Below, in pieces: positions 34,152 to 45,820 of a stretch of 64,000 nt of DNA. The position numbers and the translations under genes are program-made. Numbering within the stretch: the first letter of the stretch is position 1; every line of letters begins with the position of its first letter. The stretch comes from Isoetes taiwanensis (Eukaryota; Streptophyta; Lycopodiopsida; Isoetales; Isoetaceae): the NCBI GenBank assembly GCA_021234155.1, contig JAJEKV010000032.1:10608099-10672098 (forward strand), in the 5' to 3' direction. Below the pieces are notes generated by a model. The model had not been told where the DNA came from. It worked only from the letters and a program-made list of their open reading frames with translations, and made no database searches.

Positions 34152-34951
34152 TCTTCAGGTAACAATCCTTGTTCACATTACTTATCATGTGGATGGAAGT
34201 GGGCAAGTCGTAAAAGAAACACACTTCTATATCCCTGATGACAAGAAGCATGATACTCTCTTTGTACAACATTGTTGCATTTCAGGTACATGGAGGCCAA
34301 AGGAAGGAAGGAAGGAAGAGACTTTTAACGTCCACGGAGGGCTAAAACCCAAAAGGCATTGGGTCTGGTCTGATGGAGCTGCATCACAATTTAAGGCAGC
34401 TCGTCCAAAATGTATTTTGTTCTCCGGTAGTTGAAACACATGTACAGATGCTGTGGGGTTTTTTTGGTTCAAACCACGGTAAAGGCGAGCATGATGGCAA
34501 GGCCGCAGAACTGAAGAGGTGGATTAGAATGATGCAACTCTTGTTTCCTGAGATAAAGCTTGAAAATGCACATGACGTTGTGGAGGCAGTTGCAAAAAAA
34601 TTTTCCCATGGAATTTCTTCCACTTACTCACAACAAGATACTGTAAGAAGATATTTTTGGGAAGTTACAGATGTTGACAGGTCTAAGGCATGGGGCACAA
34701 ACACAATAAAGGATACGAGAAACATTCATTGTGTTCATGCCTTCAATCTTCAGTCCAACACAATGTTGCATACTCGCAAGTTATCATGCTTTTGTAGTTG
34801 CTGCTTGGATGGACATTGGGATAGATGTGAGAACAATGCATACGTTGATGAATGGGAGTTAGTGGTAGTAGAGCCTACCAATTCAGCTGAATCTAATATG
34901 GTGGAGAGCCGGAAGTCTCAAAGAGCTCTATTCTCTACTAAGTCAGATGCC
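34152..34951 (+). pseudogene. Transposase-like family, copy B: catalytic core to linker
   Basis: Frames: QVTILVHITYHVDGSGQVVK, DDKKHDTLFVQHC, KPKRHWVWSDGAASQFKAAR, then one frame over MLWGFFGSNHGKGEHDGKAA, AELKRWIRMMQLLFPEIKLE, CSCCLDGHWDRCENNAYVDE and KSQRALFSTKSDA. An Asp in the first block (copy A), an Asp in WSDG and an acidic residue in GEHDG are spaced like the acidic residues of RNase H-fold transposases. This is inference, not a family assignment. A 42-bp LINE tail sits at 34299-34340. At 34951 the sequence switches to MULE; the C-terminal domain that should follow is copy D at 27905 on the minus strand. Confidence 0.75.
34299..34340 (-). repeat. 42-bp LINE 3' tail inserted in copy B
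   Basis: On the minus strand it reads ctccgtggacgttaaaag then tctcttccttccttccttcc, nearly the same as the LINE end at 1400-1446. Its length is a multiple of three, so the host frame stays open across it. Confidence 0.7.
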
Positions 34952-35340
34952 TCATTTAGCAAAGAATTTCAAAAAGGAATTTAAGAATACATCATTGGTC
35001 AAGTTATTGTGGAAAGCTACTTGTGTAGAAACAATTCCCAAGTTTCAGGAAGTTTTACAAGCAATTGAGACTGCAAATACTGCCGCTAAAGCTTGATTAT
35101 TCGATGAGATGCGTCATCCTTGATATTGGGCAGAAGCATACTTTCCAGGCCATCGATTTGGTCATCTTACCTCTAACATTGCAGAATCTTTGAATTCTTG
35201 GTTGTTTGAAGCAAGAGACAAACCTATACTGTTCATGTTGACTATGATTTGTGACAAGATGATGATATGGTTTTACGACCGTCGAAAGGAAGGATTTGAT
35301 GTATGGATGGTACGAGACAGAGCCCTTTTGCATTTTTGAA
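34952..35340 (+). pseudogene. MULE transposase, C-terminal part
   Basis: It begins HLAKNFKKEFKNTSLVKLLW, then (after stops) YWAEAYFPGHRFGHLTSNIA, ESLNSWLFEARDKPILFMLT and MMIWFYDRRKEGF. These are the conserved C-terminal blocks of MuDR-type transposases. It has two in-frame stops near 35095 and 35120. The N-terminal and central part is 28590-27906 on the minus strand. Confidence 0.8.
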
Positions 35341-35402
35341 AGAGGTAGATGTTCTCGTGCATGTTATTAGAGGGACCTTCCATCCACTAAATTTATGTTC
35401 AA

Positions 35403-35520
35403 ATATGTAGCACAATAACAGGGGGTTTCTTTTGTATTTTTATACTGTTTTTTCCTATGGTTTTGCTATGATTTGGTGAATGTATCTGATGGAGTGTACT
35501 AATAAGTATTTCTAGAGTGC
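35403..35520 (+). repeat. Dispersed repeat R, copy 2
   Basis: Related to 6537-6655 in the same orientation (ataacagggggtttctttt; tctagagtgc). It is followed after 1.5 kb by repeat X, as in copy 1. Confidence 0.7.
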
Positions 35521-36992
35521 GCATACACCTTTGCATTGATTTTTGCTCCTTTTTAATGGTTAGCACCCATGTATTTGTCGAGATGTACAAGAAAAATATA
35601 TGTACAACCCTCCCTTTGCATGCAGGAGTCGAAAGGGCATATTTTAGGGTTCGAGGCAAGGCTGACCCCTTCGTGGCTTTTTTATTTAAAGAGGGCCCAT
35701 GGCGGGGAAGAGCTGCAGAGTGGCAGGACGGGCCTGTGTTGGTCTTGTCGGATGGAGGATGCGACATCATCGATTTTTATCATAGCTGCGAAGTCTCAAT
35801 TTTAGTTCTTTAGTTTTTTTTCCTCAGCAGGTTTCTTCTGCTCAAGGAGGTTCGAGTCTTCTTTTACTCTGGAATGGGCATAGCTAAAGGCGAGAAACCC
35901 GTCCGGATCCTCGTGTTTTTTTTTTTTTGAACTCTTGGGCGTTTCTAAATGGCGAGCTTAAAACATATAGCGATGGTTTTGAATCTGGTAAGAGGCTTTA
36001 AACCTAAACCTTGCTTCATTCTTTTGGTTTCCATGCCCAACATGAAGCCTACTTCTCTCTTTCGAGTTTTGGATTGGATCAATTCCGAGCGTAAGCGCAG
36101 TGAAGCGATTAATTTAACATGTCGATTTTATAGACCGTATCTCATCAGAAATAGCAGTTTGCAAAGAAGCATTAGTGGTTATTGTTTGGAGTTGTTGGGT
36201 CTGCAACGCTTGGAGAATCTATTGTTGCAGATGCATGGCCATCATCATTCCCTATCTGGAATTGTATAACCCCTTATCGCCGGCCATTGCGACTCTCTTG
36301 CTTGAATTTGAGCATACAAATGGTTTAACAGGGTTTAGCACATGAGGAGATATGTTGAAGATGTGATAACTATTTGGTATGTATGTGTGCATTGAATATA
36401 TTCAGTCCAAATCCAGGGACTCTAGCTGATTCTTTCATAGTTCTTGAAGAAATAATGTATGGCGATCCAACAAAGCAGGTCCAAAGTTGGATCATGGTAT
36501 GTGTCCTTAGTTCTACCCTATTTTGCCACATGTTCAAATTATTTTATGACACTGACTGAAGTTTCAACATTAGCAAGGCGCTTGGTGAATCAAGTCCACG
36601 ACATCTCTATCTCATCTGTGCACAAACCAAGGCGTATGTGAAGGAGTATTGGAAACAAAGTTAGGAAAAAGTTTGCACGTGTATTTGCTAAATATTAACT
36701 GTGCAGTGCTTCGTTCTAGAGCAGGAAAGGCCTTCAAAGTGCATGTTATTGAAGGCATAACAAGCTTGCTTATTCATGTGTAATTTAATACAATCTACAT
36801 TATTTGACAGAGGCAGCGAAATCAACGCTTCCAATGGAACATGTCATTCTCTGGAATCTCATATGTTTTTCCTGCTAATAACAAACCTTGCTAATATTTA
36901 TTGAATGAAAAACAACTATTGGTTCAACAACATATTCAAACAAATTTCATGCAATATGTGTTTATTTGCTAATTTAAGTTCGTGTTCTATTT
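35521..36992 (+). other. Unassigned ORF 35949-36269 in otherwise noncoding DNA
   Basis: The ORF at 35949-36269 (106 codons, MASLKHIAMVLNLVRGFKPK at its start) has a first half that looks like a genuine N-terminal exon, with MPNMKPTSLFRVLDWI. It is faintly reminiscent of the N-terminus of plant YqeG-type HAD phosphatases, but no catalytic motif follows in any frame, so I do not name it. The rest of the interval shows no supported gene. Confidence 0.3.
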
Positions 36993-37335
36993 GTTAGGGC
37001 CCGAAGGGCACAAATTTTTTTTTCCAACAAATAACTACCATGAATATTAATTAACATAAACCATTACATTCAATGGTTTTAAATTTAAATCCCCCTAAAA
37101 CCCCCTTTGGTTTGGGTGCATATTCACACGGGGGGTTACGTAGGGCAGCGAGAGCTGTCGGATGGGCATATTTGCCCTTTATTCCTTGATCTGGACCGTA
37201 CGCAGCGATCCTCGTTTGTGGGGTATGCATGTACAAGTTTTGGTATACGGTATATTAAAGTTTGTTAAATACTATAAGGTTTCAGCGAATGTACTTAATG
37301 GTGTTAATTTTGTACATGTAAAATACGAGCATGTG
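36993..37335 (+). repeat. Composite repeat X-Y, copy 2, with Y inverted
   Basis: 36993-37155 matches module X of 7528-7775 in the same direction (cccctttggtttgggtgcat, cacacggggggttacgtagg). 37168-37335 matches module Y of 7781-7945 in the opposite direction (tcctcgtttgtggggtatgc). Confidence 0.75.
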
Positions 37336-39721
37336 GTCGATGTGCAAGCTGGCACATGCTCTTGCTTGAGATAGCAGAAGTCTGGAATACCTTGTGCCCA
37401 TGATGCTGCATCGATTGTATTCAAGAAACAACAAGCGCAGATGTACACCTATGAGGCATATCGGTTGTGCATGTACTATGCAACTTACAAAGGGGTTATC
37501 TCTCCGAAGTTGAGGCAGCCACAGATATGCTTCCTCCACAGACATCTCGATTGCCAAGGCGACCTAAGAAGAGGAGAATAAGATCGTCTATTAAGGATGA
37601 TAAAAAAGCAGTAAAATGTTGAAGATGCAAAAGTGTCGGTCGCAACCGCAGAACTTGCAGGAGTGCCAATTGAAATTGCAGGTATTTTATTTGTGAGGTG
37701 AAGTGCTTTGTGACTTCTTTTTTAATTATAAGATTGATTTCTTACTATTACATATAGGTATGCACAGGAATACTGGAGCAGTTTTCTAATGATATTGAAG
37801 TTTACAATGTAGCTTCTAGCTTATGAAGACTACAATTTGTGAACTTGTTGTCAATTAACTAGTTCTCTCTCTAGCATTTCTTATGTGTTTTCATACTTAA
37901 AACGTATCTTTGCATCAATTAGGCTGCGGCCTTTTAGTTCTGAACTTGTTGTCATCTTTGCATCGATTTGGTTTATGTTTTATTGTTTTTATGGTAATTG
38001 TTGTCAGTAAAGCAGCATTGTGAAGGCAAGGAAGATATGTACAAGCCAATGAGAAAGGAGCAGATACATAACTTTGAGATAATAGCATTCAACAAATGCA
38101 TCAATACAGCTTGTGCCTGTTGAGCTAGCACTCAATCCATTTTCTATACATCCAAATATGCTTTTGAGGTGTTCAAGAGCATTCTATCCGAGTCTTAGAA
38201 GCCTAAATTGCCTTAAACGTGAAGGGGACATGAAGTACAAACTGTGCATGGACCACGGTGATATCAAATAATGATTACTCCTAGATATTGGAGACCTACA
38301 TCTTTAAAGGATAGCATGCCTTTGCTTCATCGAAGCAACCATTGACAGGAACAACAAAAACTTGCAAACCGGCAATAATGTCCGTTGCCTGTCTGAAGGG
38401 CATTTTGGGTAGTTTAAAATTTTTAAGGGCAATCCGGTAAATTAGTCATTTCGAAAGGGCAACTGGGTAACTTTCTCTTGTTTTTTTTAAGGATACTTTT
38501 TTAAGGACCTCTCGAAGGACTTAGTTTAAGGTTGCAAAGTTCTTCAACGGCGATGGGGGCGTTCCCCCACCTCACTCATCCGCACTGCTTGAGAGGAAGT
38601 GTCTCACCTCACTCATCACTCATTGGCACCACTCTCAAGGAACTTCCCTACCTCACTCATCAACCTCATCCTCGAGGGGAAGCGCGCCCATCTCACTATC
38701 TCACTCACTCATTCACTTACTTTCTTTTTTCTTTTTAGCTGTCGTTTATGCATCGTTGTTTGGAGGTATATGCATGGTACTTGTACATCATCATTTTATA
38801 TACATTTTTAGCAAATTATACATGCTTGTCATGTCTTGGATGTATCTGATATTTTTCCCTGTAAGTTCAATTGTCAACATATATCTACAAGCATATCATT
38901 CACAACAACCCTCTAAAACCTCTAAGAGACACGATATTATACACCCCCTATGATACCTTTTAGGTGGATACTCTAAAGGTGCCCTTCCAGGTACACACCC
39001 TCTAGGTATCCACCCTAGAGTTTAGATCATGCGAGCCATAATAGTTGGGATATCCACTCCAACTTTATTGGAATTTATCTCGGCCACCATTCTGCCTTTT
39101 GTACGCATTGGGATACCCACTCCGACTTTATTGGAACCTATCTCGGCCACCCTTCTACCTTTTATAAATCTCTCATTAGAGAGAACCCTCGAAGTATATC
39201 TGATTCGAGGTCATTAGGACTCGGACCAATGTGGCTCGATTAATTGTAGGGCATCCCCTACGCACACTACATGTTCATCAGGTGCTACTCTTTCTTCTTT
39301 GGCATGCGGGATATTGGCGTGAGATATTGATAGCTTTAGGATTTTTGTGCTATTGGTAAAACATAGATCCACAACCACTAACGTATATCCAAAATTATTT
39401 TAACATTCATGAATCCAAAATTCAAACCCGACACCCTTGGATTCAAACCTAACATCTATCCAACATCTATCAAATGAACAAACCAACATACCTTTTGGAT
39501 GTAGCTTACTTATACGTGGAACATTATTAACATTAAGTCTAAACAACATCAATATCACACAAGCACAGAGAATACAAGGAGTCTATTTAAACATCAACAC
39601 ATGAATATCTTGAAAACACGAATACAAGAACACAATGTGTGTTAACTCATTCATATCATCATCATTTATTGAAACATCAATACATGGATATCATCATCAG
39701 GACAATCCAAGTGGTAAGTGG
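37336..39721. other. No recognisable gene
   Basis: AT-rich with only short frames. At 39040-39165 a unit with ttgggatatccactccaact...tctcggccacc is tandemly duplicated (about 69-bp period). A ctcactcatc-rich stretch lies at 38570-38720. Nothing coding is supported. Confidence 0.35.
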
Positions 39722-39722
39722 C

Positions 39723-39883
<161 letters not shown>

Positions 39884-40008
39884 GCTCACAACAACGTATG
39901 TTCACTCATCATCATCAGTTGGCTTTGATATGTTCTTCATCCTTAGGATCTAGAAGGTGAAACACAGGATGTCCTTTGATAGCATAATTCCCTTTAATTA
40001 GTAGGATT

Positions 40009-41090
40009 TTAGCACCAAAAACTTGTGTAGAAGTAAACCTTTGAAGCTCCTTCTTGAGAGCATAATTCATCACCTCTCTTTGAACTTGGAATTTTTCTTA
40101 AGTAAGTTCCTTGTAATGTGCTTTCATCTTTTAAAAACCACGTTCCATTATATTTGAAGTCTTTTTCTACTACATACTTCTCCCTTGTACATGCAAGCAA
40201 TCAAAAGTCATCCCCTTGGGGTTTTTTTTTTTTTTTTTTTTTTGGGCTGCCACTTCAAAGTAATCTCCATATTTGACCCAATCAGCAATATTAACACCTG
40301 AATATAAGGGCCTTTGTGACTTCTTAACCTCCACTGCATCACAAGTAGATGAAGAAGCAGGCTCAATTTCCACCAATTCCCAATTATTCACAAATGTCGT
40401 ATTCTCTCATCTATCCCAATGTTCTACTAAACAGAAACTATAAAAGCATGAGAATCTTCGAACCTATAATTGAGTTGTTGAACCCAAGTTGAATGCGCGT
40501 ACACTATGAATTTTTTGGGTATCTTTCTGTATGTGTTCCCCATTCCTTACGCCTATTACCAGAAAACAACAATGTGCATTCTCTATCTTAATAGCAAGAT
40601 ATAGAAATTAGATCATTCTGACCCATCACTTTAATTCAGTAGCCTTGCCATCATGTTCTCCATCTTTGTGATTTAAACAAAAGTAATTCAACTTCTTATG
40701 AATTAGAGTCTGTTATGAGTATCTAGCAATAAAATAAATTGGCCTTGCAGCTTTGAACTATGATGAAAAAAAAAAAAAAAAAAAAAAAACTCAATGCCTG
40801 CGTGGTTTCAGTCCTTGCTCTTTCGTATAATTGAAGTGTATATTAAACTAATGCTGCATGAATAAGATGTCATGTTTACGGTCATATGATATGTAATAGT
40901 GTGTTTCTTTTAGTACTTCATTATTCTCAGCCACGTGATAAGTAATGTGGACAAGAATTGTCACTTGCACATTTGTCCAATATTGAGATTGTGTCTGTGT
41001 TCTTTCTTTCATTATGTAATTCTCTGCAAAATCCACCACTGACACTATGACATCTGAGGCCTTTGTTCTTGCCACCATTGGTATTTTCCT
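40009..41090 (-). pseudogene. Transposase-like family, copy C: core to C-terminus, degenerate
   Basis: Reading leftwards from 41090: VIVSVVDFAENYIMKERTQT, QSQYWTNVQVTILVHITYHV, KHDILFMQH; weak traces around 40700-40480 (GEHDGKATELK, then an AFNLGSTTQL equivalent); WDR and NNWELVEIEPASS; KSQRPLYSG; VKYGDYFEVAA; YNGTWFLKDESTLQGTY. It is the only copy in the window where the first-Asp block, core and C-terminal domain keep their expected order on one strand. It has many stops, an A24 run at 40766-40789 and a T22 run at 40222-40243 that replaces family sequence. Confidence 0.75.
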
Positions 41091-41283
41091 TCTATGGGGT
41101 TCTTGACAACCTTGTTGCCATATCTAACTCTTCCCATCTCCATATTTCCCGTAGTACTTCCCAGTGTACTACTTCACTCTTTTTCCATTTTTGCATAGCT
41201 TTCTTCACTAAGCTAGCAAGATTCCATAGCCATAATATTTTTGGGTTGCCCCTAGGGGGGGGCAAACCCTCGGTTATGTGGGT

Positions 41284-41312
41284 TTCTGGCATATTCTAAG
41301 CATATGCCAGAA
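41284..41312. repeat. Perfect 11-bp inverted repeat, 7-nt loop
   Basis: ttctggcatat and atatgccagaa flank tctaagc. It lies between copy C and the CCR-like gene. It could be a hairpin or the terminus of a small element; no second end was found. Confidence 0.7.
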
Positions 41313-41759
41313 TATACCTAAGATATACCTGTGACTGCTAAAAACCTTCTGTTCCCTGTAAATGGACGGTCACTTCCGTTGTGGGTCACGGACGTTTGAA
41401 CCGGATAACTGGCTAAGACAAACAGAGCAAAGGGCTATGGCCTGGTCGCGATTTGTAATGCTTCTGCTCTTGCAGGGAGCGATAAATTTGCTTATGGCTA
41501 TATAGAAAAAAGAGTTCCGGAATTAGAAACAGAGGGTGAGCATCCAATCTGGGTTCTCGTTTTTTCCGGCTGTTTCTTCATATAGTAGCGTGTATAGCTA
41601 GCCTTGCCTTAGGTTTACGTCTTTCCGGTGAATCCATGCTTATATCTAAGCAGCCTCAAGCTTTTCTGGGTGTTCTATCATCAAGTATTGAGACATATAG
41701 CAGGGGAAATACTCCTTCGTTAAGCTATCTATGGTTCAGAGATTCAGCAGAAGAGGCTG

Positions 41760-43230
41760 TAAAATCCAGCACTGACCATGTCGAGGTGGTAGACCCTGCT
41801 CTTAAAGGGAAAGATAATGTAATTAGAGCATCTGCAGAGGCTAAGGTCAGGCATGTTGTCATGACATCATTAGGTGCAGCTGTAATTGCAGACCCTAGCA
41901 GACCAATTGCAAGATTAGATGAAGAGTGCTGGAGTGACGCAGACTATTGTTTGCAGAACAAGGTAAGAAAATGTATTCTATCATTAGACCCATAACAGAA
42001 TGTTATACAAGACGTTTATTGCATGTTTTGTGTTCATAGAAATGCCTCTACAAAAAATACTGTATGTTCTTGGCCTTGCATATTTACTTTTTTACACATT
42101 CTCAGATTGTCAAGTATGCAAACCTTTGCGGTTTTGTGAAAAATGCCCAGTTCGACGTAATATAGGAACGTCAAGGATATGTAATAGAGATCATTAAAGC
42201 AATAACTATGAAACTTCTCTTGCATTCCACAAATGGTTACACCAGCAAGCTGAAAGAGGAACCATCCCATTGACTACCTGAGGATGGAATAATGAAGTTT
42301 TTCATTTAAAGCCTATCTGAAAACCATCACTTTACATCCAGGATTACTATAGCTATGCAAAAATGGTGTCAGAAAAACTGGCTTGGAAACTTTCTAAGGA
42401 TCTTCAAGTGGATCTTGTTGTAATATTGCCAGCACTCGTGGTGGGACCTTCTCTTTCACCGACGCTTAGTGCAACTAATGGAGTTATCAAGCAACTCCTA
42501 GATGGTAACATTTTGTTGTGCCATATAAAAATACAGGGGAACACTGTAAACACCATGATAATTGCAGTTGGTTTCTATTAAAGTTGTTCTCTGCTGGCTA
42601 CAGGTTCATCCGATACATATGCAAATATGTACCGAGTATTGGTGCATGTGAAGGATGTAGCTGATGCTCATTTGCTAGCGTATGAAAAGCCTGGTGCTTC
42701 TGGTCGCTATATTTGCTGTGCAGAAATAATGCACATGAAAGATATTGTTGGTGTTTTAAAGGAACGATTTCCGCACTACACTTTGCCATGCAAGTATGTA
42801 CTAAAATTGATATACCATTGATGTATGTGTTTTAGATTCTGAAATGGGTGGGAAAGATGTTTAGTATTAATGTGGTAATGCAGAGTAAGCGATAATAGAG
42901 CCTAGCAATCTTACATATTAAAGAGCTAGCTATTGGACCAGTGCACACAAATTTCCTCTTACTCGAGCATCTTTGCTTCTTAGCTCCTATTCCTCCTTGA
43001 CAATCTGGAAAACCAATAGTCCATTTATATGTAGTTAATCTATGTTTGTTCTCAAAAGGAAAATAATTTATCTCAAGAAAAGCGATATTTTATGTATTTG
43101 CTACAGGTTTCCTGATGAGCTTAGTGGATATTTGCGTCCATCTAGTTTGACATCAAGGAAGTTGCAAGAATTGGGACTCCTTTACACACCTGTTGAGCAG
43201 GCAATTACAGAAAATGTGGTGAGCTTGTAG
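41760..43230 (+). pseudogene. Cinnamoyl-CoA reductase-like, 5'-truncated
   Basis: Four exons keep phase through GT-AG introns: to 41962, 42342-42504, 42604-42793 and 43107-43230. They encode VEVVDPALKGKDNVIRASAE, VRHVVMTSLGAAVIADPSRP, LDEECWSD, then YYSYAKMVSEKLAW with the SDR catalytic Tyr-x3-Lys, LVVILPALVVGPSL, VHVKDVADAHLLAYEKPGAS, and a normal CCR-like end (LQELGLLYTPVEQAI). The extended-SDR family reduces cinnamoyl-CoA esters in monolignol synthesis, with NADPH. The N-terminal Rossmann segment with its TGxxGxI nucleotide site is absent upstream of 41700. The usual CCR signature NWYCYGK reads DYYSYAK here, so it is CCR-like rather than a confirmed CCR. The remaining exons contain no stop, so the truncation is recent or an unseen 5' exon lies elsewhere. 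Confidence 0.75.
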
Positions 43231-43293
43231 GAGATTGGGCATAGTTAACTAGATTTTGTATTATATATCAACGGTAGTTATATCTTTATGTGC

Positions 43294-43396
43294 AGAGGAG
43301 ACTGCAAAATGAATAAGTATTCCTAGCATAGAAAAAAAATACCTTTCTGTTAAGAGGAGACTGCAAAAATGAATAAGTATGCCTGGCATAGAAAAG
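43294..43396 (+). repeat. Direct repeat of ~42 bp
   Basis: Two copies of gaggagactgcaaaa...tgaataagtat...gcatagaaaa lie at about 43294 and 43354, downstream of the CCR-like gene. Confidence 0.8.
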
Positions 43397-44033
43397 TGAC
43401 GTGGTAAGGAGCTCCTGCTTTGTATGTAGTGATAGTTAGGACATTATAACCAAATGGATTTCCAGGAAAGGCAACTATATTCAAATTGTAGTGAGGTCAG
43501 ATGACATGCTAGATAAAATAATAAATAGTGTGAGAAGATCGAGGATTGGACCAATATGGATCATAGCCATCCTCCAGCATACAAACTTGGTGAAAAAGAA
43601 TTTTGTTCAGAAAAAGATGAGGAATAACATATAAATTTGGTGGAAAGGAAAATGATGAGGAATTGTCCGTTGTTCAAGCAGGATAGCTTGGCACATAGAT
43701 ATAGTTGCAGGACTCTGGGAGGTGCGGCCTCAGATGATTATTTCCAAGGTGTTAACTATATGTCTGGTTCTAGGGAAGGTTGGAAATGCTCAAATTTCCC
43801 TTCTCATTTTGGTCTATTGGTTCATTTGGCTCATAGCTTTAATTTCAAGTTTGCTATTCTCTACACTAATATAAAAAACTTCCGATTCAAGAAACAACAT
43901 TAGCGTAATAAATGCGGCCTTCAAATTACTGTAAAGATCTCCGTTCATTTTATCCTGCATATTTGCTAGTGAATAGCCGCCAATACCCAGTCTTTGCTTC
44001 TCTCCACTTACGTCTCTGTTGAATCCAGCGCCT
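43397..44033. other. No recognisable gene
   Basis: One ATG-started frame at 43637-43903 (88 codons) has no recognisable family. No other structure was seen. Confidence 0.35.
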
Positions 44034-44158
44034 TTAACACCCTGCTCCTTGGGTTTTTAAGCCTAAAACAGTCATAATGCCTAGGGCATTATCACGAAGG
44101 CTCATAACGTCAGGGCGTTATCACGAAGGCTCATAACACCCTCGGAGCAGGGTGTTAA
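44034..44158. repeat. 125-bp hairpin element with 15-bp terminal inverted repeats
   Basis: ttaacaccctgctcc (44034-44048) and ggagcagggtgttaa (44144-44158) are perfect inverted complements. Inside, a unit attatcacgaaggctcataac is duplicated (about 44089 and 44118). The size and form suit a MITE or a foldback element. The nearby cgccctctggccagggcg (about 44220) is a second GC-rich inverted repeat. Confidence 0.75.
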
Positions 44159-44280
44159 GGGGCCCGCACGCCCTCGCCATTTTGGCCATGGCCATATTGC
44201 CCTTGAATTTTATTCCCACAACGCCCTCTGGCCAGGGCGTTATCTACCCCATCTCTCCAGCTCCGCCTCATCTGATATCG

Positions 44281-44580
44281 AGCAAACCTGGTGTTTATAA
44301 AAGAACAAAAAAATTCAAAGCCAGATTAGTTGCTCAAGGTTTCACACAGAAAAAAGGGGAAGATTTTGATGAAACATTCTCACCATTAGTGAAAATAAAC
44401 AGCTTGAGAATGCTATTAGCTATTGCAAATGCTTGTGATTATGAAATACATCATATGGATGTAAGTACAGCATTTTTGAATGCTAAATTAGAAGAGAAAA
44501 TATATCTAAAACCTGCACCTGGATTTGAAGAAGAAAAAGGTAAAGTGTGGAGATTAAATAGAGCATACTTTCCGACAGGT
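44281..44580 (+). pseudogene. Copia reverse-transcriptase fragment
   Basis: An uninterrupted 300-bp frame: [60 protein letters not shown] and GKVWRLNRA. This is the start of a Copia RT domain. It stops just before the YGLKQ block, and no LTR or YVDD follows. Its sequence differs from both full Copia elements in the window, so it is a third family. It directly follows the hairpin element. Confidence 0.85.
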
Positions 44581-45820
44581 CAGCATCCTAGGTAAGCATC
44601 CTATCTTTTGCGTAAACATTCTTGCATGTACAAATATCTTGCTTTTTCAAATGGATAGCTAGAGAACTTCTATTAATATATTAGGTCCTACAGATGAGCT
44701 GCATATTTGCCATTTCATGTTAAGGGTTTTTGAAAGAAGATGTTCTTGGCTTCCATGGCAAGATGCATTGTCTGTAAAACTTGATGGATTTCTATTCTTC
44801 GGTCTAGCAATGATTTTTACCATTTCCTTTCCAGCGGTTGCAGTTCCAATCTTTGGCATCACTTTAAATGAATTTGATGCTTTACATTTACAGAAGAAAA
44901 ATGTCAGGTTTTAACCCTTTAATAACAACTATTGCTTATTCTATATCATTGTCAATTGATAAGTTTAGCTCTTTTTGAATTTACAACCCTTTGCATCTTT
45001 ATATATAAGGTTTTTCTGCCTTATTCTGCTGAAATATCTCTCCATATTTCATAGCTGATAATTCCAAGAATAGTTGCAAGACATGGTGCAATTTATTAAT
45101 CCCCTCCAATGGTATGCGCTAATGGCTGTCCACAACGTCTTGAAAACCAAAAGAAGAAGGGGATTCAACTATCGATAAACCCATAAATGAAAGAGCAATG
45201 TATTCAAGCCAATAAAAAAAAGAATAACTACCCCTATTAATGCCTCCTTAATGCATGCTAGAAAGGTCTACCTACAAGAATTAAGATTGTGGTTCAGAAG
45301 AAACAATTCTTCTCAGCTTCAGGAGACACGTTCTTCTCAAAAATCAGAATTTCTGCATGATGATTATGCAGAAACTACATTGAAGCACACACATTATAAA
45401 TAGAAGATGGAGCATGCAAATACCTTGTTCCTGAGCCTTGGCCACCATTGACTTAAGGATCAAAGTTTTGCACTATCCAATCAATAGCTAATGTTCTATC
45501 CACATTGGCTCAAAAAGAATTGAGTAACTTTAGCATACCTCAAAGGTGCTAAGAAAGTCACTCTGTAAGGGCAGACATGTCCCACTACATATGCTCAAAA
45601 ACAAAGAGGAGCTCCTACAACATACCACAACAACCACATAAGAAAAAACATGGCATTCCAGTCTGAATGATATGTATATAGATTTCACGATATATGTCTG
45701 GAATGTTATAGATGGGAGCCTTGTTCATTGCCTGATGGGCCATGACAAACAGGACCATATTATCTGCTATATATAGAGACTAATCTTGTATAAATTTTTT
45801 AACTGCCCTTCTTATTGTAG
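44581..45820. other. No recognisable gene
   Basis: A frame at 44717-44914 (65 codons, hydrophobic middle) lacks a recognisable family. The rest is AT-rich with no supported feature. Confidence 0.35.

Noticed and set aside
35949-36269. YqeG-type HAD phosphatase gene
   Set aside because: Only a faint N-terminal resemblance was seen and no DxDxT-type motif follows in any frame, so the name was not used.
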